Under the pieces are notes generated by a model. That model saw nothing but the letters and a program-made list of their open reading frames with translations, did not search any database and was not told where the DNA came from. Positions 25,280 to 35,563 of a DNA stretch of 64,000 nucleotides are shown piece by piece. Both the position numbers and the translations under genes were made by a program. The stretch lies in contig NZ_JABFDJ010000002.1 of NCBI RefSeq assembly GCF_013403925.1, positions 496,001 through 560,000 on the forward strand, given 5' to 3'. How positions within the stretch are numbered: position 1 is the first letter of the stretch; each line of letters opens with the position of its first letter. Origin of the DNA: Winogradskyella wichelsiae. GTDB taxonomy: Bacteria; Bacteroidota; Bacteroidia; Flavobacteriales; Flavobacteriaceae.

Positions 25280-27052
25280 TTATATAATTTCCATCTTCTT
25301 CAATAGAAAACTTGCATTCATATTTTGGCAAACACCTTGCTTTAATTTATAATCGAAGAAGAGCTCATCATTTATAATTTCGGCATCAAAATAATAGTTT
25401 TTTACGGCTACTAATTCTTTTTCAATTTCAGTAAGACTTAAATCGTGGGTCGCAATAATACCTGTAGCGTTTTGTTTCACTAATTTTTCAACAAACTTAC
25501 GAGAGCCAATAGCTTTATCAGTACTGTTTGTTCCTTTTAGAATTTCATCTAGAATAACAAAATAATTTTTATCATTTTCAATGGTATCTACCACAAACTT
25601 TAAGCGTGTAAGCTCACTAAAGAAGTACGAACTATCATCGGTTAATGAATCTGTAGTTCGCATACTTGTAACTAACTTAATAGGCTTGTATTTGCTTTGT
25701 TTTGCACAAATTGGTAGTCCAACATTAGCCATCACAATATGAAGCGCTATAGTTCTTAAAAACGTACTTTTCCCAGCCATGTTTGCACCGGTAACAATGA
25801 AAAATTGTTCTTCTTTTAACTCTAAATCACTATCTACACGTTTTTCTGCATTTAATAACGGATGTCCTAAACCTTCTGCTAAAATAGTCACCGGATCTTC
25901 CGTTATAATTGGGTAAGTAAAATCTTGATGATTAAAGGCATAATTACCAAAACTATTAAAGGCATCAAAAAAGGTAACAACCTCAAACCAATCATCTACT
26001 TTATGTCCATATTTAGAAATCCATTTTTCAACATTAAAACTATTTCTAATATCAATAAGAAGAAATCCATTCCCAAAAACAGCAGAGATCAAATTGTTTC
26101 TATTATCTAAAGCATCTAAAACCTTTGAGAATTTTGAAAATATCTCAGAAGCTTTCACATCTTCAGACTGAATTAATTTTTGCTTTTCTTTTAATAATTT
26201 AGAAGTAAATTCTGTGGTTTCAATCGCTTTTAATAACAATGCATATTGTCTAAAAGTGTCTTTTGCGCGTTCCGTATGTTGTGAAAGGTTATTAATATGT
26301 TTTAAATAACGACCTGTAATCCCTAAACCTAACAGCAACCAATAACCGGCTATAGAAATCGATATAATTTCAGTAATTCCTAAGCCTAAAAGTACAACCG
26401 ATGCCATAGCATATACGATGGTTAAAATATACTGTGTTTTACCTAAAAAAGGTTTATATTCTTTTAACCAGGTAATTATTGACGTTGCAGAATGTTCTAT
26501 TTCCACACCTTGAGCTACAGCTACATAATTTTGTCGCCATTTTGGTAAATCTGCTAATTCCTTTATAGCTTCTTGTCGCTCTTTGATATTAGTTATATCG
26601 TTAGAAAGTAAATTTTCACTCAATTTCTGAGCACCTTCTTTAAGTGCTGTTCTATTCATAAATTGAAAGAAAGAGCCTTTACCAAATAAATCGATATCTA
26701 GACTAAAAAAGTGTTTAGGGTTTTGAAACTCTTCCCCATCTGCTCTTTCATAAAAATCACCCTTTGCTATTTTTAATTCTTCCTCATTAATAGCAATTAA
26801 CCTTTTATGTAAGTTTCGTTTCGATTTTAGATCTGTATAGCGAGTTAATAGAAACAAAAAACAAGCAATACCAACTAAAGCAATTCCTGCAGCGATTTGC
26901 CAGTTCTGATAGGTAAAATAAATTCCTGTTACTACAAGTACAAAAATGGTAAGTCTAAGTATACTATATAAGCTAAGCTTTTTAAATATTTGTTTAGAAG
27001 CTGCTTGATTTATTTCTAGTTGTTCTTTGTAAAAAGACGCTGGATTTTGCAT
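25280..27052 (-). CDS. Membrane-anchored MutS-family ATPase
   Basis: 590 residues. The C-terminal half is a MutS ATPase domain: Walker A TGANMAGKST (421-430), a MutS-type TSMRTTDSLTDDSSYFFSEL segment, Walker B VILDE (499-503) followed by ILKGTNSTDK, and THDLSL. The mismatch-recognition and connector domains of true MutS are missing. Instead there are two pairs of predicted membrane helices (about 30-70 and 207-247). This class is widespread in Bacteroidota, but its function is unknown and it should not be called a mismatch-repair protein. The gene stands alone, isolated by terminators on both sides. Confidence 0.88.
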   Translation of the reverse strand: MQNPASFYKEQLEINQAASKQIFKKLSLYSILRLTIFVLVVTGIYFTYQNWQIAAGIALVGIACFLFLLTRYTDLKSKRNLHKRLIAINEEELKIAKGDFYERADGEEFQNPKHFFSLDIDLFGKGSFFQFMNRTALKEGAQKLSENLLSNDITNIKERQEAIKELADLPKWRQNYVAVAQGVEIEHSATSIITWLKEYKPFLGKTQYILTIVYAMASVVLLGLGITEIISISIAGYWLLLGLGITGRYLKHINNLSQHTERAKDTFRQYALLLKAIETTEFTSKLLKEKQKLIQSEDVKASEIFSKFSKVLDALDNRNNLISAVFGNGFLLIDIRNSFNVEKWISKYGHKVDDWFEVVTFFDAFNSFGNYAFNHQDFTYPIITEDPVTILAEGLGHPLLNAEKRVDSDLELKEEQFFIVTGANMAGKSTFLRTIALHIVMANVGLPICAKQSKYKPIKLVTSMRTTDSLTDDSSYFFSELTRLKFVVDTIENDKNYFVILDEILKGTNSTDKAIGSRKFVEKLVKQNATGIIATHDLSLTEIEKELVAVKNYYFDAEIINDELFFDYKLKQGVCQNMNASFLLKKMEII

Positions 27053-27078
27053 AAGTCTATAATAAAATTGAAATATAA

Positions 27079-27118
27079 GAAAAGAAAAAATCCCAAGACA
27101 TAATTATGCTTGGGATTT
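27079..27118 (-). terminator. Intrinsic terminator of the sdh operon
   Basis: AAATCCCAAG (27088-27097) pairs with CTTGGGATTT (27109-27118), extended by CATAA/TTATG across one bulge. The A-rich left flank becomes a U-tract on the minus-strand transcript, after sdhB. Confidence 0.85.
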
Positions 27119-27164
27119 ATATATCATTTAACGTCTTCTGTTTAGAATACGTTGGGTTTTAATG

Positions 27165-27911
27165 TTAACCTTTTAAGGTTGTAGATAAATATTCACGATT
27201 CATACGTGCAATATTCTCTAAAGAAATTCCTTTTGGGCATTCTACTTCGCAAGCTCCAGTATTTGTACAGTTACCAAAACCTTCTAAGTCCATTTGAGCT
27301 ACCATGTTTTTAACACGATCTGCAGCTTCAACTTGTCCTTGAGGTAATAATGCGTATTGTGAAACTTTAGCACCAACAAATAACATAGCTGAAGAGTTTT
27401 TACAACTCGCTACACAAGCACCACAACCAATACAAGTTGCTGCATCCATAGCTTCATCTGCTGCGTGTTTAGAAATAGGAATTGAATTAGCATCTTGTGT
27501 ATTACCAGAAGTGTTTACCGAAATATAACCACCTGCTTGCTGAATACGTTCAAAAGACATTCTATCGACTACTAAATCTTTAATTACAGGAAATGCTGCT
27601 GCTCTAAATGGCTCTATTGTAATCGTATCACCATCATTAAACATACGCATGTGTAACTGACAAGTTGTAATCCCTCTATCTGGTCCATGCGCTTCACCAT
27701 TGATGTACATTGAGCACATACCACAGATTCCCTCACGACAGTCGTGATCAAAAGCTACAGGTTCTTCGCCAGAATTTACTAACTGTTCATTTAAAACATC
27801 CATCATTTCTAAGAAAGACATGTGTTCTGAAATTTCAGTTACTTTGTAATCGACCATTTGACCCTTAGCTTGTGAGTCTTTTTGTCTCCAAATTTTAAGT
27901 GTTAAATTCAT
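27165..27911 (-). CDS. sdhB: Succinate dehydrogenase iron-sulfur subunit
   Basis: 248 residues. It carries electrons from the flavoprotein to the quinone site. The 2Fe-2S motif [19 protein letters not shown] plus TTCQLH, the 4Fe-4S motif [12 protein letters not shown] and the 3Fe-4S region [15 protein letters not shown] are all present. It is the last gene of the sdhC-sdhA-sdhB operon, 10 bp after sdhA, and is followed by a terminator. Confidence 0.97.
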   Translation of the reverse strand: MNLTLKIWRQKDSQAKGQMVDYKVTEISEHMSFLEMMDVLNEQLVNSGEEPVAFDHDCREGICGMCSMYINGEAHGPDRGITTCQLHMRMFNDGDTITIEPFRAAAFPVIKDLVVDRMSFERIQQAGGYISVNTSGNTQDANSIPISKHAADEAMDAATCIGCGACVASCKNSSAMLFVGAKVSQYALLPQGQVEAADRVKNMVAQMDLEGFGNCTNTGACEVECPKGISLENIARMNREYLSTTLKG

Positions 27912-27921
27912 ATCGTCTTTC

Positions 27922-29934
27922 TTATTTGTATGAACGTTGTTTTAGTTCAATATCTTTAAATTCTAATTCTTCTTTATGTAAAACGGCATCTGCAGGTTCC
28001 CCTTTATATTCCCAAGCAGAAACAAATGCAAAATCTGTATCGTTACGTTTAGCTTCCCCTTTTTGAGGACCATCTAATTCAGCAGATTCTTCTCTAAAGT
28101 GACCACCACAAGATTCAGCTCTTACTAAAGCGTCTTTTGCAAATAATTCACCTAATTCTAAGAAATCGGCCACACGACCAGCTTTTTCAAGTTCTGGATT
28201 CATTTCAGCAGCAGTTCCCGGTACAGAAACCTCTTTCCAAAATTCTTCTCTAATGGCTTTAATTTCTGCCATTGCTTCAGTTAAGCCTTCTGCGTTTCTA
28301 GACATTCCTGCCTTATCCCACATTACTTTTCCTAATTTCTTATGGAAATAATCTACAGATTTTGTTCCCTTGTTGTTTACAAAGAAATTAATTCTTTCAG
28401 TTACTTCTTTTTCAGCAGCGTCAAATTCTTTTGAATCTGTTGGAATTTTTCCAGTACGAATATCATCAGATAAATAATCACCAATTGTATAAGGTAATAC
28501 AAAATAACCATCAGCTAAACCTTGCATTAAAGCTGAAGCTCCAAGTCTGTTTGCTCCATGATCAGAGAAATTAGCTTCACCAATACAATAACATCCAGGA
28601 ATGGTTGTCATTAAATTATAATCAACCCAAACACCACCCATTGTGTAGTGAACTGCTGGATAAATCATCATTGGAGTTTTGTATGGATTTTGATCTACAA
28701 TCTTCTCATACATCTGAAATAAGTTTCCGTATTTCGCTTCAACAATGGCTTGACCTAATTCGTATATTTTTTCAGCAGTTGGATTCTTTATATTATGAAT
28801 TTTTGCTTGCTCTCTACCATAGCGGTCAAAAGCAGAAGCAAAATCTAAATAAACCGCTTCACCAGTTGCATTAACACCATAACCAGCATCACAACGTTCT
28901 TTTGCGGCTCTCGATGCAACATCACGAGGTACTAAGTTACCAAATGCAGGATATCTTCTTTCTAAGTAATAATCTCTTTCATCTTCTGACAAATCAGTAG
29001 GTTGTTTACGACCTTCTCTAATTGCCATAACATCTTCCATGTTTTTAGGAACCCAAATACGACCATCATTACGTAATGATTCTGACATTAATGTCAACTT
29101 CGATTGGTAATCACCTGAACGAGGAATACATGTTGGGTGAATTTGTGTGTAACAAGGGTTTGCGAAATACGCCCCTTTTTTATGAATTTTCCAAGCTGCA
29201 GTTGCATTAGAGCCCATAGCGTTTGTTGACAAGAAATATACATTTCCATAACCACCAGAACCAACTACAACAGCATGTGCAGAATGCCTTTCTATTTCAC
29301 CAGTAATTAAATTACGAGCAATAATACCACGTGCTTTTCCGTCTACAATAACAACGTCTAACATTTCGTGACGGTTAAACATTTCAATTTTACCACGAGC
29401 AATTTGTCTATTCATTGCAGAATAAGCTCCCAATAACAATTGTTGTCCTGTTTGACCCTTGGCGTAGAATGTTCTAGAAACTAAAACACCCCCAAAAGAA
29501 CGGTTATCTAACAATCCACCGTAATCACGTGCAAAAGGAACTCCTTGTGCCACACATTGGTCAATAATATTAGCAGAAACCTCAGCTAAACGATAAACGT
29601 TTGCTTCACGAGAACGGTAATCACCACCTTTTACAGTATCGTAAAATAATCTGTATGTAGAATCACCATCACCTTGATAATTTTTTGCTGCGTTGATACC
29701 ACCCTGAGCAGCAATTGAGTGCGCTCTACGTGGTGAATCTTGATAAGCAAATGCTTTTACATTATACCCTAATTCTGCTAAAGTTGCAGCAGCAGAACCT
29801 CCAGCAAGACCTGTACCAACAACAATAACATCGATATGACGTTTGTTGGCCGGATTTACTAAATCAATTTTATTTTTATAATCTGTCCATTTATCTTTAA
29901 TTGGACCCTTTGGTACTTTTGAATCTAAAGCCAT
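27922..29934 (-). CDS. sdhA: Succinate dehydrogenase flavoprotein subunit
   Basis: 670 residues. It oxidises succinate to fumarate with covalent FAD. The FAD-binding [17 protein letters not shown] is at about residue 40, [14 protein letters not shown] contains the His that normally carries FAD, and the substrate-site region [13 protein letters not shown] and the [12 protein letters not shown] motif are present. The length and partner set match the single-cytochrome (type B) succinate:quinone oxidoreductases. It is in an operon with sdhC (12 bp upstream) and sdhB. Confidence 0.97.
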   Translation of the reverse strand: MALDSKVPKGPIKDKWTDYKNKIDLVNPANKRHIDVIVVGTGLAGGSAAATLAELGYNVKAFAYQDSPRRAHSIAAQGGINAAKNYQGDGDSTYRLFYDTVKGGDYRSREANVYRLAEVSANIIDQCVAQGVPFARDYGGLLDNRSFGGVLVSRTFYAKGQTGQQLLLGAYSAMNRQIARGKIEMFNRHEMLDVVIVDGKARGIIARNLITGEIERHSAHAVVVGSGGYGNVYFLSTNAMGSNATAAWKIHKKGAYFANPCYTQIHPTCIPRSGDYQSKLTLMSESLRNDGRIWVPKNMEDVMAIREGRKQPTDLSEDERDYYLERRYPAFGNLVPRDVASRAAKERCDAGYGVNATGEAVYLDFASAFDRYGREQAKIHNIKNPTAEKIYELGQAIVEAKYGNLFQMYEKIVDQNPYKTPMMIYPAVHYTMGGVWVDYNLMTTIPGCYCIGEANFSDHGANRLGASALMQGLADGYFVLPYTIGDYLSDDIRTGKIPTDSKEFDAAEKEVTERINFFVNNKGTKSVDYFHKKLGKVMWDKAGMSRNAEGLTEAMAEIKAIREEFWKEVSVPGTAAEMNPELEKAGRVADFLELGELFAKDALVRAESCGGHFREESAELDGPQKGEAKRNDTDFAFVSAWEYKGEPADAVLHKEELEFKDIELKQRSYK

Positions 29935-29946
29935 ATCAGCTATTTT

Positions 29947-30618
29947 TTAGTGTGTAAAGTGATGGAATAACGCGATGAAAATAAATCCTAATGGAATTAA
30001 AATAGCGTAAGCTTTTCCGAATCCTTGTAATCCTTTTGTGTATTTGTTGTTTACACCTGTAGATTGAAATGCAGAACCAAAACCATGTAATAAATGAAGT
30101 GCTAAAAACACAAAACCTACACAGTATAATGCAACTCTCCAGATTGGTACAAATTTCTCTTGTAACTCATGGAAATATCTGAATTCACCATCGTGCATAC
30201 CAGACATATCACCAACAATGTATTTAGTGTTTATTTCTGGAATCCAAAAATCAATAAAATGAATAACTAAGAATACAAGAATAAATCCTCCACTCCATAT
30301 CATATTTCTACTCATCCAAGTAGAATTGGCAGCACCATTATTTTTAACGTATTTAACACCGTTTGCTTTTTTGTTTTTGATTTCTAATACAAAACCCATT
30401 ACAAAGTGAAAAATAACACCAAAAATTAATACAGGCTGCATTAAATATTGAATAACCCAAAATGTTCCCATAAAGTGTGATACTTCATTGAAAGTATCTG
30501 GACTCAATACTGAAAGCATGTTAATTACAAAATGTTGTAGGATAAAAATCATTAGGAAGAGTGCCGAAAGTGCCATGGCAAACTTTCTTCCGATCGACGA
30601 ATTTAGAATTCCGCTCAT
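29947..30618 (-). CDS. sdhC: Succinate dehydrogenase cytochrome b subunit
   Basis: 223 residues with five predicted membrane helices. His residues within or next to helices (LQHFVIN, FHFVMGF, VIHFIDFW, ALHLLHGFG) fit a di-haem type B anchor, and no separate sdhD is present, as expected for that type. It is the first gene of the operon and has a near-consensus promoter 27 bp upstream of its start. Confidence 0.95.
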   Translation of the reverse strand: MSGILNSSIGRKFAMALSALFLMIFILQHFVINMLSVLSPDTFNEVSHFMGTFWVIQYLMQPVLIFGVIFHFVMGFVLEIKNKKANGVKYVKNNGAANSTWMSRNMIWSGGFILVFLVIHFIDFWIPEINTKYIVGDMSGMHDGEFRYFHELQEKFVPIWRVALYCVGFVFLALHLLHGFGSAFQSTGVNNKYTKGLQGFGKAYAILIPLGFIFIALFHHFTH

Positions 30619-30645
30619 TGTAGTTCTAATTTATTTTAGTTGAAC

Positions 30646-30675
30646 AAATATACATTGCTAATGGGTTTTAGACAA
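30646..30675 (-). promoter_or_regulatory. Promoter of sdhCAB
   Basis: On the minus strand TTG (30675-30673), a 19-bp spacer and TATATTTG (30653-30646) match the Bacteroidota promoter exactly. It is one of the two best promoters in the window, with that of rplU. Confidence 0.85.
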
Positions 30676-30822
30676 CAGCAACGTATCATTATTAATTTAT
30701 TTAGAATGAATTTAATTAGGATAAAATCTAGAAATGATCTACGAGATATTAACCCTGTAAAACTTAATATTATACTATTAAATATAGCTCATTTATTAAT
30801 CAATTTAAAATCGTTAAATTCT

Positions 30823-32445
30823 TTAAAGCATTGCCATAATTTCAGCAACAACAATTATTAAAACCAGAGAAAAGGGATAAACAGCAGCGTATGCAATTTG
30901 AGGGGCCTCAGATTCCGTCATAGAATCTGCAGCACTTAAACCTGGCGTAGATGTCATTCCACCTGTCAAAGCTCCTAAAATTGATAAAAAATTAATCTTC
31001 ATAAAAAAGCGACCAACAATAACGGTAATAATCATTGGCACCAATGTAATAAGTGCCCCATATAAAAACAATACAAACCCATGTTCCTGAATGGCAGAAA
31101 CTAAACTTTGACCAGCACTTAAACCGACAGGCGTTAAGAATAGCAAAAGCCCAAATTGACGTAATATTTGATTTGCAGGCCCAGGTAAATTCCAAATTAC
31201 ACCTGCAAATTTCCCTTTCCAACTTAGAAATATTGATGCTAAAAGTACACCACCTGTTAAACCTAGTTTAAGATGTATACTTCCTAATGGAATTGCAATA
31301 AAACCAAATATTACACCGATAGCGATACCAAAAGCAACAGGTAAAAAACTTGTCTCTCCTATTCTTTTTAAACTATCCCCAAAAAGCTGTGTTACCGCAG
31401 GCACATTTCCTTTTGATGAAGACACTAAAATTTTATCACCGTATTTAACCCTAGTGGTGGGGTGAGGAGCCAAATCAATACTTGCACGTCTTATGCGGGT
31501 TATAGTTGCAGAATAATTTTCTAAAAGATTAAGTTCTTGTATTGTTTTATTAACCACAGCATCATTACTAACAACATACCATTTAATGTCGTATTTACCA
31601 CTACGAGGAATTTCTACATCTGTAACTTTACCTAGCAATAACTCTATACGATCTAAAGCATTTACCGTTCCTACTGCTTTTATAATATCTCCTGTTTCTA
31701 AAATAGTATCGCTTGTTGGAGAGATTGGAAGTTGATTAGGTTTCATAATTCGAGAGATGTTAGCCTTCGTCATAAAACGTATTCTCAATTCTTTAATAGT
31801 TTTTCCATTGACGTTTTCATTAGAAATAATCAAATTCTTGTTAATAACTGGTGGTGTATTTGATTTCGATACCTCTTCAAAATTCTGTTCTTCTTTTTTA
31901 ATATTCACTTTAAATAATGAGGGCCCTAATTTCACAAACAAAATAACTCCTAACACTCCAAAAGGATAAGCAATACCATAACCAATGGATGCCAATGGTG
32001 ATCCCGAAGCTTCTATGGATGCAGCCAAACCAGGTGTAGAAGTTAGTGCACCTGTAAGTAAACCACTCATCATATTCATATCTACATCATAAATATAAGA
32101 AATAGATATGGCTGTAAGTCCACCGGCTACAACACTAATTCCTGCAAGTAAAATAAGTTTTGCACCTTGCTCTTTAAACGAACTAAAAAACGACGGACCT
32201 GCTTGCATACCTATCGTATAAATAAACAGCACCAATCCAACACTTTGTATTATTGGAGGAATGTTAAATGTTACATCATACAAATCGTACAAATACCCAA
32301 AGAAAATAGCAACAAAAATAACAGCAGAAGTATCAAAGCTAATGCCTTTTACTCTCACATTACCAAGTGCAATTCCAAAACCAATAACTAGAAATAATAC
32401 GAAGTAGTCTTTAGTGAGTAATTCTGAAATAAGTTCCATAAACAA
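30823..32445 (-). CDS. AspT/YidE/YbjL-type putative transporter with two TrkA-C domains
   Basis: 540 residues. Two homologous membrane halves (about 1-165 and 375-540), each carrying the duplicated motif GALTSTPGL / GGMTSTPGL, flank two cytoplasmic RCK_C (TrkA-C) domains (about 205-275 and 290-365). This is the architecture of the aspartate:alanine exchanger family. The substrate is unknown; dicarboxylates or amino acids are known for relatives. It is transcribed alone from a -7 element at 32478. Confidence 0.9.
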   Translation of the reverse strand: MFMELISELLTKDYFVLFLVIGFGIALGNVRVKGISFDTSAVIFVAIFFGYLYDLYDVTFNIPPIIQSVGLVLFIYTIGMQAGPSFFSSFKEQGAKLILLAGISVVAGGLTAISISYIYDVDMNMMSGLLTGALTSTPGLAASIEASGSPLASIGYGIAYPFGVLGVILFVKLGPSLFKVNIKKEEQNFEEVSKSNTPPVINKNLIISNENVNGKTIKELRIRFMTKANISRIMKPNQLPISPTSDTILETGDIIKAVGTVNALDRIELLLGKVTDVEIPRSGKYDIKWYVVSNDAVVNKTIQELNLLENYSATITRIRRASIDLAPHPTTRVKYGDKILVSSSKGNVPAVTQLFGDSLKRIGETSFLPVAFGIAIGVIFGFIAIPLGSIHLKLGLTGGVLLASIFLSWKGKFAGVIWNLPGPANQILRQFGLLLFLTPVGLSAGQSLVSAIQEHGFVLFLYGALITLVPMIITVIVGRFFMKINFLSILGALTGGMTSTPGLSAADSMTESEAPQIAYAAVYPFSLVLIIVVAEIMAML

Positions 32446-32477
32446 TAACTATTTTATTAAAATTCTATTTAATCGAA

Positions 32478-32485
32478 CAAAAGTA
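32478..32485 (-). promoter_or_regulatory. -7 promoter element of the AspT-type transporter gene
   Basis: Minus-strand TACTTTTG (TAnnTTTG), 32 bp from the start codon. Confidence 0.5.
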
Positions 32486-32727
32486 TAATGTTCACTAATT
32501 TCATTATATGATTATTATCACCTTATAAGTTTATAAATGCAACAACTCAACGTAAATCATTTGAAAAACACCTACAAACACTGAGCGAATACGTTGTAGT
32601 ATTTTTTTATATTAATTTAAAAACTTAAATAAACACAAGAGATAACAGCATGTAAAATTACAATGTTTAAATGTTAAAAAGCATAGATTCAGACTCCCAA
32701 TTTTTAAATATTGGCTAAATAAAACCT

Positions 32728-32735
32728 TAGCTTTG
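32728..32735 (+). promoter_or_regulatory. -7 promoter element of the aminopeptidase P gene
   Basis: TAGCTTTG (TAnnTTTG), 25 bp before the ATG at 32761. Confidence 0.55.
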
Positions 32736-32760
32736 TGACTCAAAATTAAATTCAATAATT

Positions 32761-34050
32761 ATGAAATACAATCTAATTAATTCTGACCTCTTCATAACTA
32801 ACAGAAAAAACTTCAAAGCTAAAATGGTTAACAACAGTTTAGCTGTTTTTAATTCTAATGATGTTTACCCAATTGGAGCTGATAGTACCATACCTTTTGA
32901 ACAAGATAGAAATATATTTTACTTAAGTGGTGTAGACCAAGAAGAAAGTGTTTTAATACTTTACCCTGATTGCCCTAATCCTAAACACCGAGAAATTTTA
33001 TTCTTAACAGAAACAAATGATCATATTGCTGTTTGGGAAGGTGAAAAACTAACTAAAGAAAAAGCATTTGAAACCTCTGGTGTGAGTACCGTTTATTGGC
33101 TTCAAGACTTTGACCGTGTGATGAAAGAGATTATGTCTCAAGCAGACACAATCTACATTAATACTAATGAGCATTACAGAGCAAGTACAGCCACTGAAAC
33201 TCGTGAAGATCGTTTTAATAAAGCTGTTAGAGAACAATTTCCTGCACACAAAGTAGAGAAAAGCAATCCAATTCTTCAGCGTTTACGTTCCGTAAAACAC
33301 CCTTTGGAATTAGATATTATTCAAGAAGCCTGTAACATTACTGAAAAAGGATTTAGAAGAATTTTAAATTTTGTAGAGCCAGATGTTTGGGAATACAATA
33401 TTGAGGCTGAATTTATGCACGAGTTTTTAAATAACCGATCTAAAGGATTTGCTTACACACCAATTGTAGCTTCAGGTAACAATGCTAATGTATTGCATTA
33501 TATAGAAAACAATAAACAATGTAAAGCTGGTGATTTAATTCTTTTAGATGTTGGAGCAGAATATGCCAACTACGCAAGTGACATGAGTAGAACGATACCT
33601 GTTTCTGGTAAATTTACCAAACGTCAGAAAGAAGTTTATAACGCCATAAATAGTGTTAAAAATCAAGCTACCAAAATGTTAGTTCCTGGAACTATTTGGG
33701 CAGATTACCATATTGAAGTCGGTAAAATAATGACTTCAGAATTAATAGGTCTAGGCTTATTAGACAAAGCAGATGTACAGAACGAAAACAAAGATTGGCC
33801 TGCTTACAAAAAATATTTTATGCATGGAACGTCTCACCACATGGGCTTAGACACACATGATTATGGTATTTTACACGAACCAATGAAAAAGAATATGGTG
33901 TTTACTGTAGAACCTGGATTATACATCCCAGAGGAAGGTTTTGGAATTCGATTAGAGGATGATGTTGTTATTCAAGAAACTGGAGAACCATTTAACTTAA
34001 TGCGCAACATCCCTATTGAAGCAGATGAAATTGAAGATCTTATGAATTAA
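32761..34050 (+). CDS. pepP: Xaa-Pro aminopeptidase (M24B)
   Basis: 429 residues. It removes N-terminal residues preceding proline. An N-terminal AMP_N domain (about 5-140) precedes a pita-bread catalytic domain with the metal ligands in LLDVGAEYANYASDMSRT (two Asp), HGTSHHMGLDTHD (His), FTVEPGLYIP (Glu) and GIRLEDDVV (Glu). The length matches E. coli PepP. There is no signal peptide, so it is cytoplasmic. It is monocistronic, with a terminator 30 bp downstream. Confidence 0.95.
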   Translation: MKYNLINSDLFITNRKNFKAKMVNNSLAVFNSNDVYPIGADSTIPFEQDRNIFYLSGVDQEESVLILYPDCPNPKHREILFLTETNDHIAVWEGEKLTKEKAFETSGVSTVYWLQDFDRVMKEIMSQADTIYINTNEHYRASTATETREDRFNKAVREQFPAHKVEKSNPILQRLRSVKHPLELDIIQEACNITEKGFRRILNFVEPDVWEYNIEAEFMHEFLNNRSKGFAYTPIVASGNNANVLHYIENNKQCKAGDLILLDVGAEYANYASDMSRTIPVSGKFTKRQKEVYNAINSVKNQATKMLVPGTIWADYHIEVGKIMTSELIGLGLLDKADVQNENKDWPAYKKYFMHGTSHHMGLDTHDYGILHEPMKKNMVFTVEPGLYIPEEGFGIRLEDDVVIQETGEPFNLMRNIPIEADEIEDLMN

Positions 34051-34071
34051 GATTCAATTTACACCTTAGAT

Positions 34072-34108
34072 AAAAAAAAACCAAAACATATAATGTTTTG
34101 GTTTTTTT
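34072..34108. terminator. Bidirectional intrinsic terminator
   Basis: ACCAAAACAT (34080-34089) / ATGTTTTGGT (34093-34102), 3-nt loop, flanked by A and T tracts. It lies between convergent pepP and aspartate kinase. Confidence 0.9.
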
Positions 34109-34123
34109 AATATAAAAGATATT

Positions 34124-35452
34124 TTAAATAGAAACAGAACTTTCTTCAAAAACATAACGTTGCAATTTCTTTAAAGTTTCTAATTTATCACTTGTATTTA
34201 CAAGCAATGATATGTTATTATTACTTCCTCCGTAGGCAATCATTCGGACATTAACATCTTGTAAAACCTGAAATAATTCCGGTGTATCTGGATGATAAAT
34301 AATGTGGTTTCCCACCAAACAAACAATGCTCATATAATCGTCGATTCCTACTTTTGCAAACTTTTCTAATTCTCCTTTAATAGCATCTAAATGCGTGGTA
34401 TTATCTATCGTTAAGGACACTGCAATTTCTGAAGTTGTGATCATATCTATAGAAGTTTCGTATTTCTCAAAAATTTCAAATACTTTCTTCAAAAACCCGT
34501 GCGCTAACAACATACGAACAGACTTAATTTTAATCGCTGTAATATTATCTTTTGCTGCTATGGCTTTTATGCCTTCTCCATGAATCTGATTGGTTATTAA
34601 AGTTCCATGCGCACCTGGATCCATTGTGTTCTTTAATCGTAATGGAATATCTAAAGTTCTAACTGGCATTACCGTTTGTGGATGTAAAATCTTAGCCCCA
34701 AAATAAGCCAATTCTGCTGCCTCATCATAAGATAAATGCGATAGAGCCTTAGTATTATCTACATAACGAGGATCATTATTATGAAAACCATCAATATCTG
34801 TCCAAATTTGAACTTCTTCTGCCTCAATAGCAGCACCAATAATTGTTGCTGTATAATCACTACCACCTCTTTGTAAATTTGTAATTACACCATCTGCATC
34901 TAAGCAAATAAAACCTTGCGTTATATAAATATCTGCTTGGTTTACAGGCTCCATTAAACGTTCTAAATTCTGTTTAACATAAAAATTATCTGGCTCATTA
35001 GCTCTATCGATTCTCATAAACTCTAAAGCTGGCAATAGAGCGACTTTTAAGCCCTCTTGTTGTAGTAATTGACTAAACATATAAGTAGAAAGCAACTCCC
35101 CATTCGCCAAAATGGTATTATGAAGCAACACTGAATGTGGCTGATTTACAGATTCTATTAGGGATGAAAAAATTGAATTTACGTACTGAATTACCTCTTC
35201 TTGTAAGGTTTTATTCTGAATTAAATCTTGAACTGTTTTTCTATAAGTCGCTTCTAGTAGTTTAATTTTTACCTCAGCGTCATTAGTTTCATTTCCCTTA
35301 ATTAAATCAGAAATTTCAACCAAAGCATTTGTTGTACCAGACATGGCAGACAAAACAACAATTTTTTTTCCCTTGGTGTTTATAATTTCCTTGACGTGGT
35401 TCATGTTAACTACAGAACCTACTGACGTACCTCCAAATTTATATACTAACAT
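34124..35452 (-). CDS. Aspartate kinase (monofunctional)
   Basis: 442 residues. It phosphorylates aspartate, the first step toward Lys, Thr and Met. The signature KFGGTSVGS is at residue 5, with VVLSAMSGTTNAL, the catalytic-domain LQRGGSDYTAT and IWTDIDGFHNNDPR. Two ACT-type segments at the C-terminus (from about residue 300) suggest feedback control. There is no fused homoserine dehydrogenase. It stands alone, preceded by its own -7 element. The exact isoform name cannot be assigned. Confidence 0.93.
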   Translation of the reverse strand: MLVYKFGGTSVGSVVNMNHVKEIINTKGKKIVVLSAMSGTTNALVEISDLIKGNETNDAEVKIKLLEATYRKTVQDLIQNKTLQEEVIQYVNSIFSSLIESVNQPHSVLLHNTILANGELLSTYMFSQLLQQEGLKVALLPALEFMRIDRANEPDNFYVKQNLERLMEPVNQADIYITQGFICLDADGVITNLQRGGSDYTATIIGAAIEAEEVQIWTDIDGFHNNDPRYVDNTKALSHLSYDEAAELAYFGAKILHPQTVMPVRTLDIPLRLKNTMDPGAHGTLITNQIHGEGIKAIAAKDNITAIKIKSVRMLLAHGFLKKVFEIFEKYETSIDMITTSEIAVSLTIDNTTHLDAIKGELEKFAKVGIDDYMSIVCLVGNHIIYHPDTPELFQVLQDVNVRMIAYGGSNNNISLLVNTSDKLETLKKLQRYVFEESSVSI

Positions 35453-35471
35453 AACTTTTAATTTTATGGTA

Positions 35472-35479
35472 CAAATGTA
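35472..35479 (-). promoter_or_regulatory. -7 promoter element of the aspartate kinase gene
   Basis: Minus-strand TACATTTG (TAnnTTTG), 19 bp from the start codon. Confidence 0.5.
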
Positions 35480-35563
35480 GAGGTGACCTTTGTAATAAAC
35501 ATAAAAATTGAAAAAATAGTTATTTTTTACACATTTTGTTAATTATATAACAAATGAAAGTTG

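Larger units (their letters stand above)
32446..32760. other. Divergent intergenic region (315 bp)
   Basis: It holds the -7 elements of the transporter (32478-32485) and of the aminopeptidase (32728-32735). An imperfect stem-loop is possible (CTACAA 32572-32577 with TTGTAG 32594-32599). No open reading frame with family support and no RNA gene is recognisable in between. Confidence 0.6.

Noticed and set aside
25280-27052. Calling the MutS-like gene mutS or mutS2
   Set aside because: The mismatch-binding and Smr/connector domains are missing and membrane helices are present, so the repair names would mislead.
30640-30861. A 73-codon plus-strand ORF between sdhC and the AspT-type transporter gene
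   Set aside because: It overlaps the sdh promoter and the 3' end of the transporter gene, has no recognisable motif, signal or family, and its composition looks like translated AT-rich spacer.
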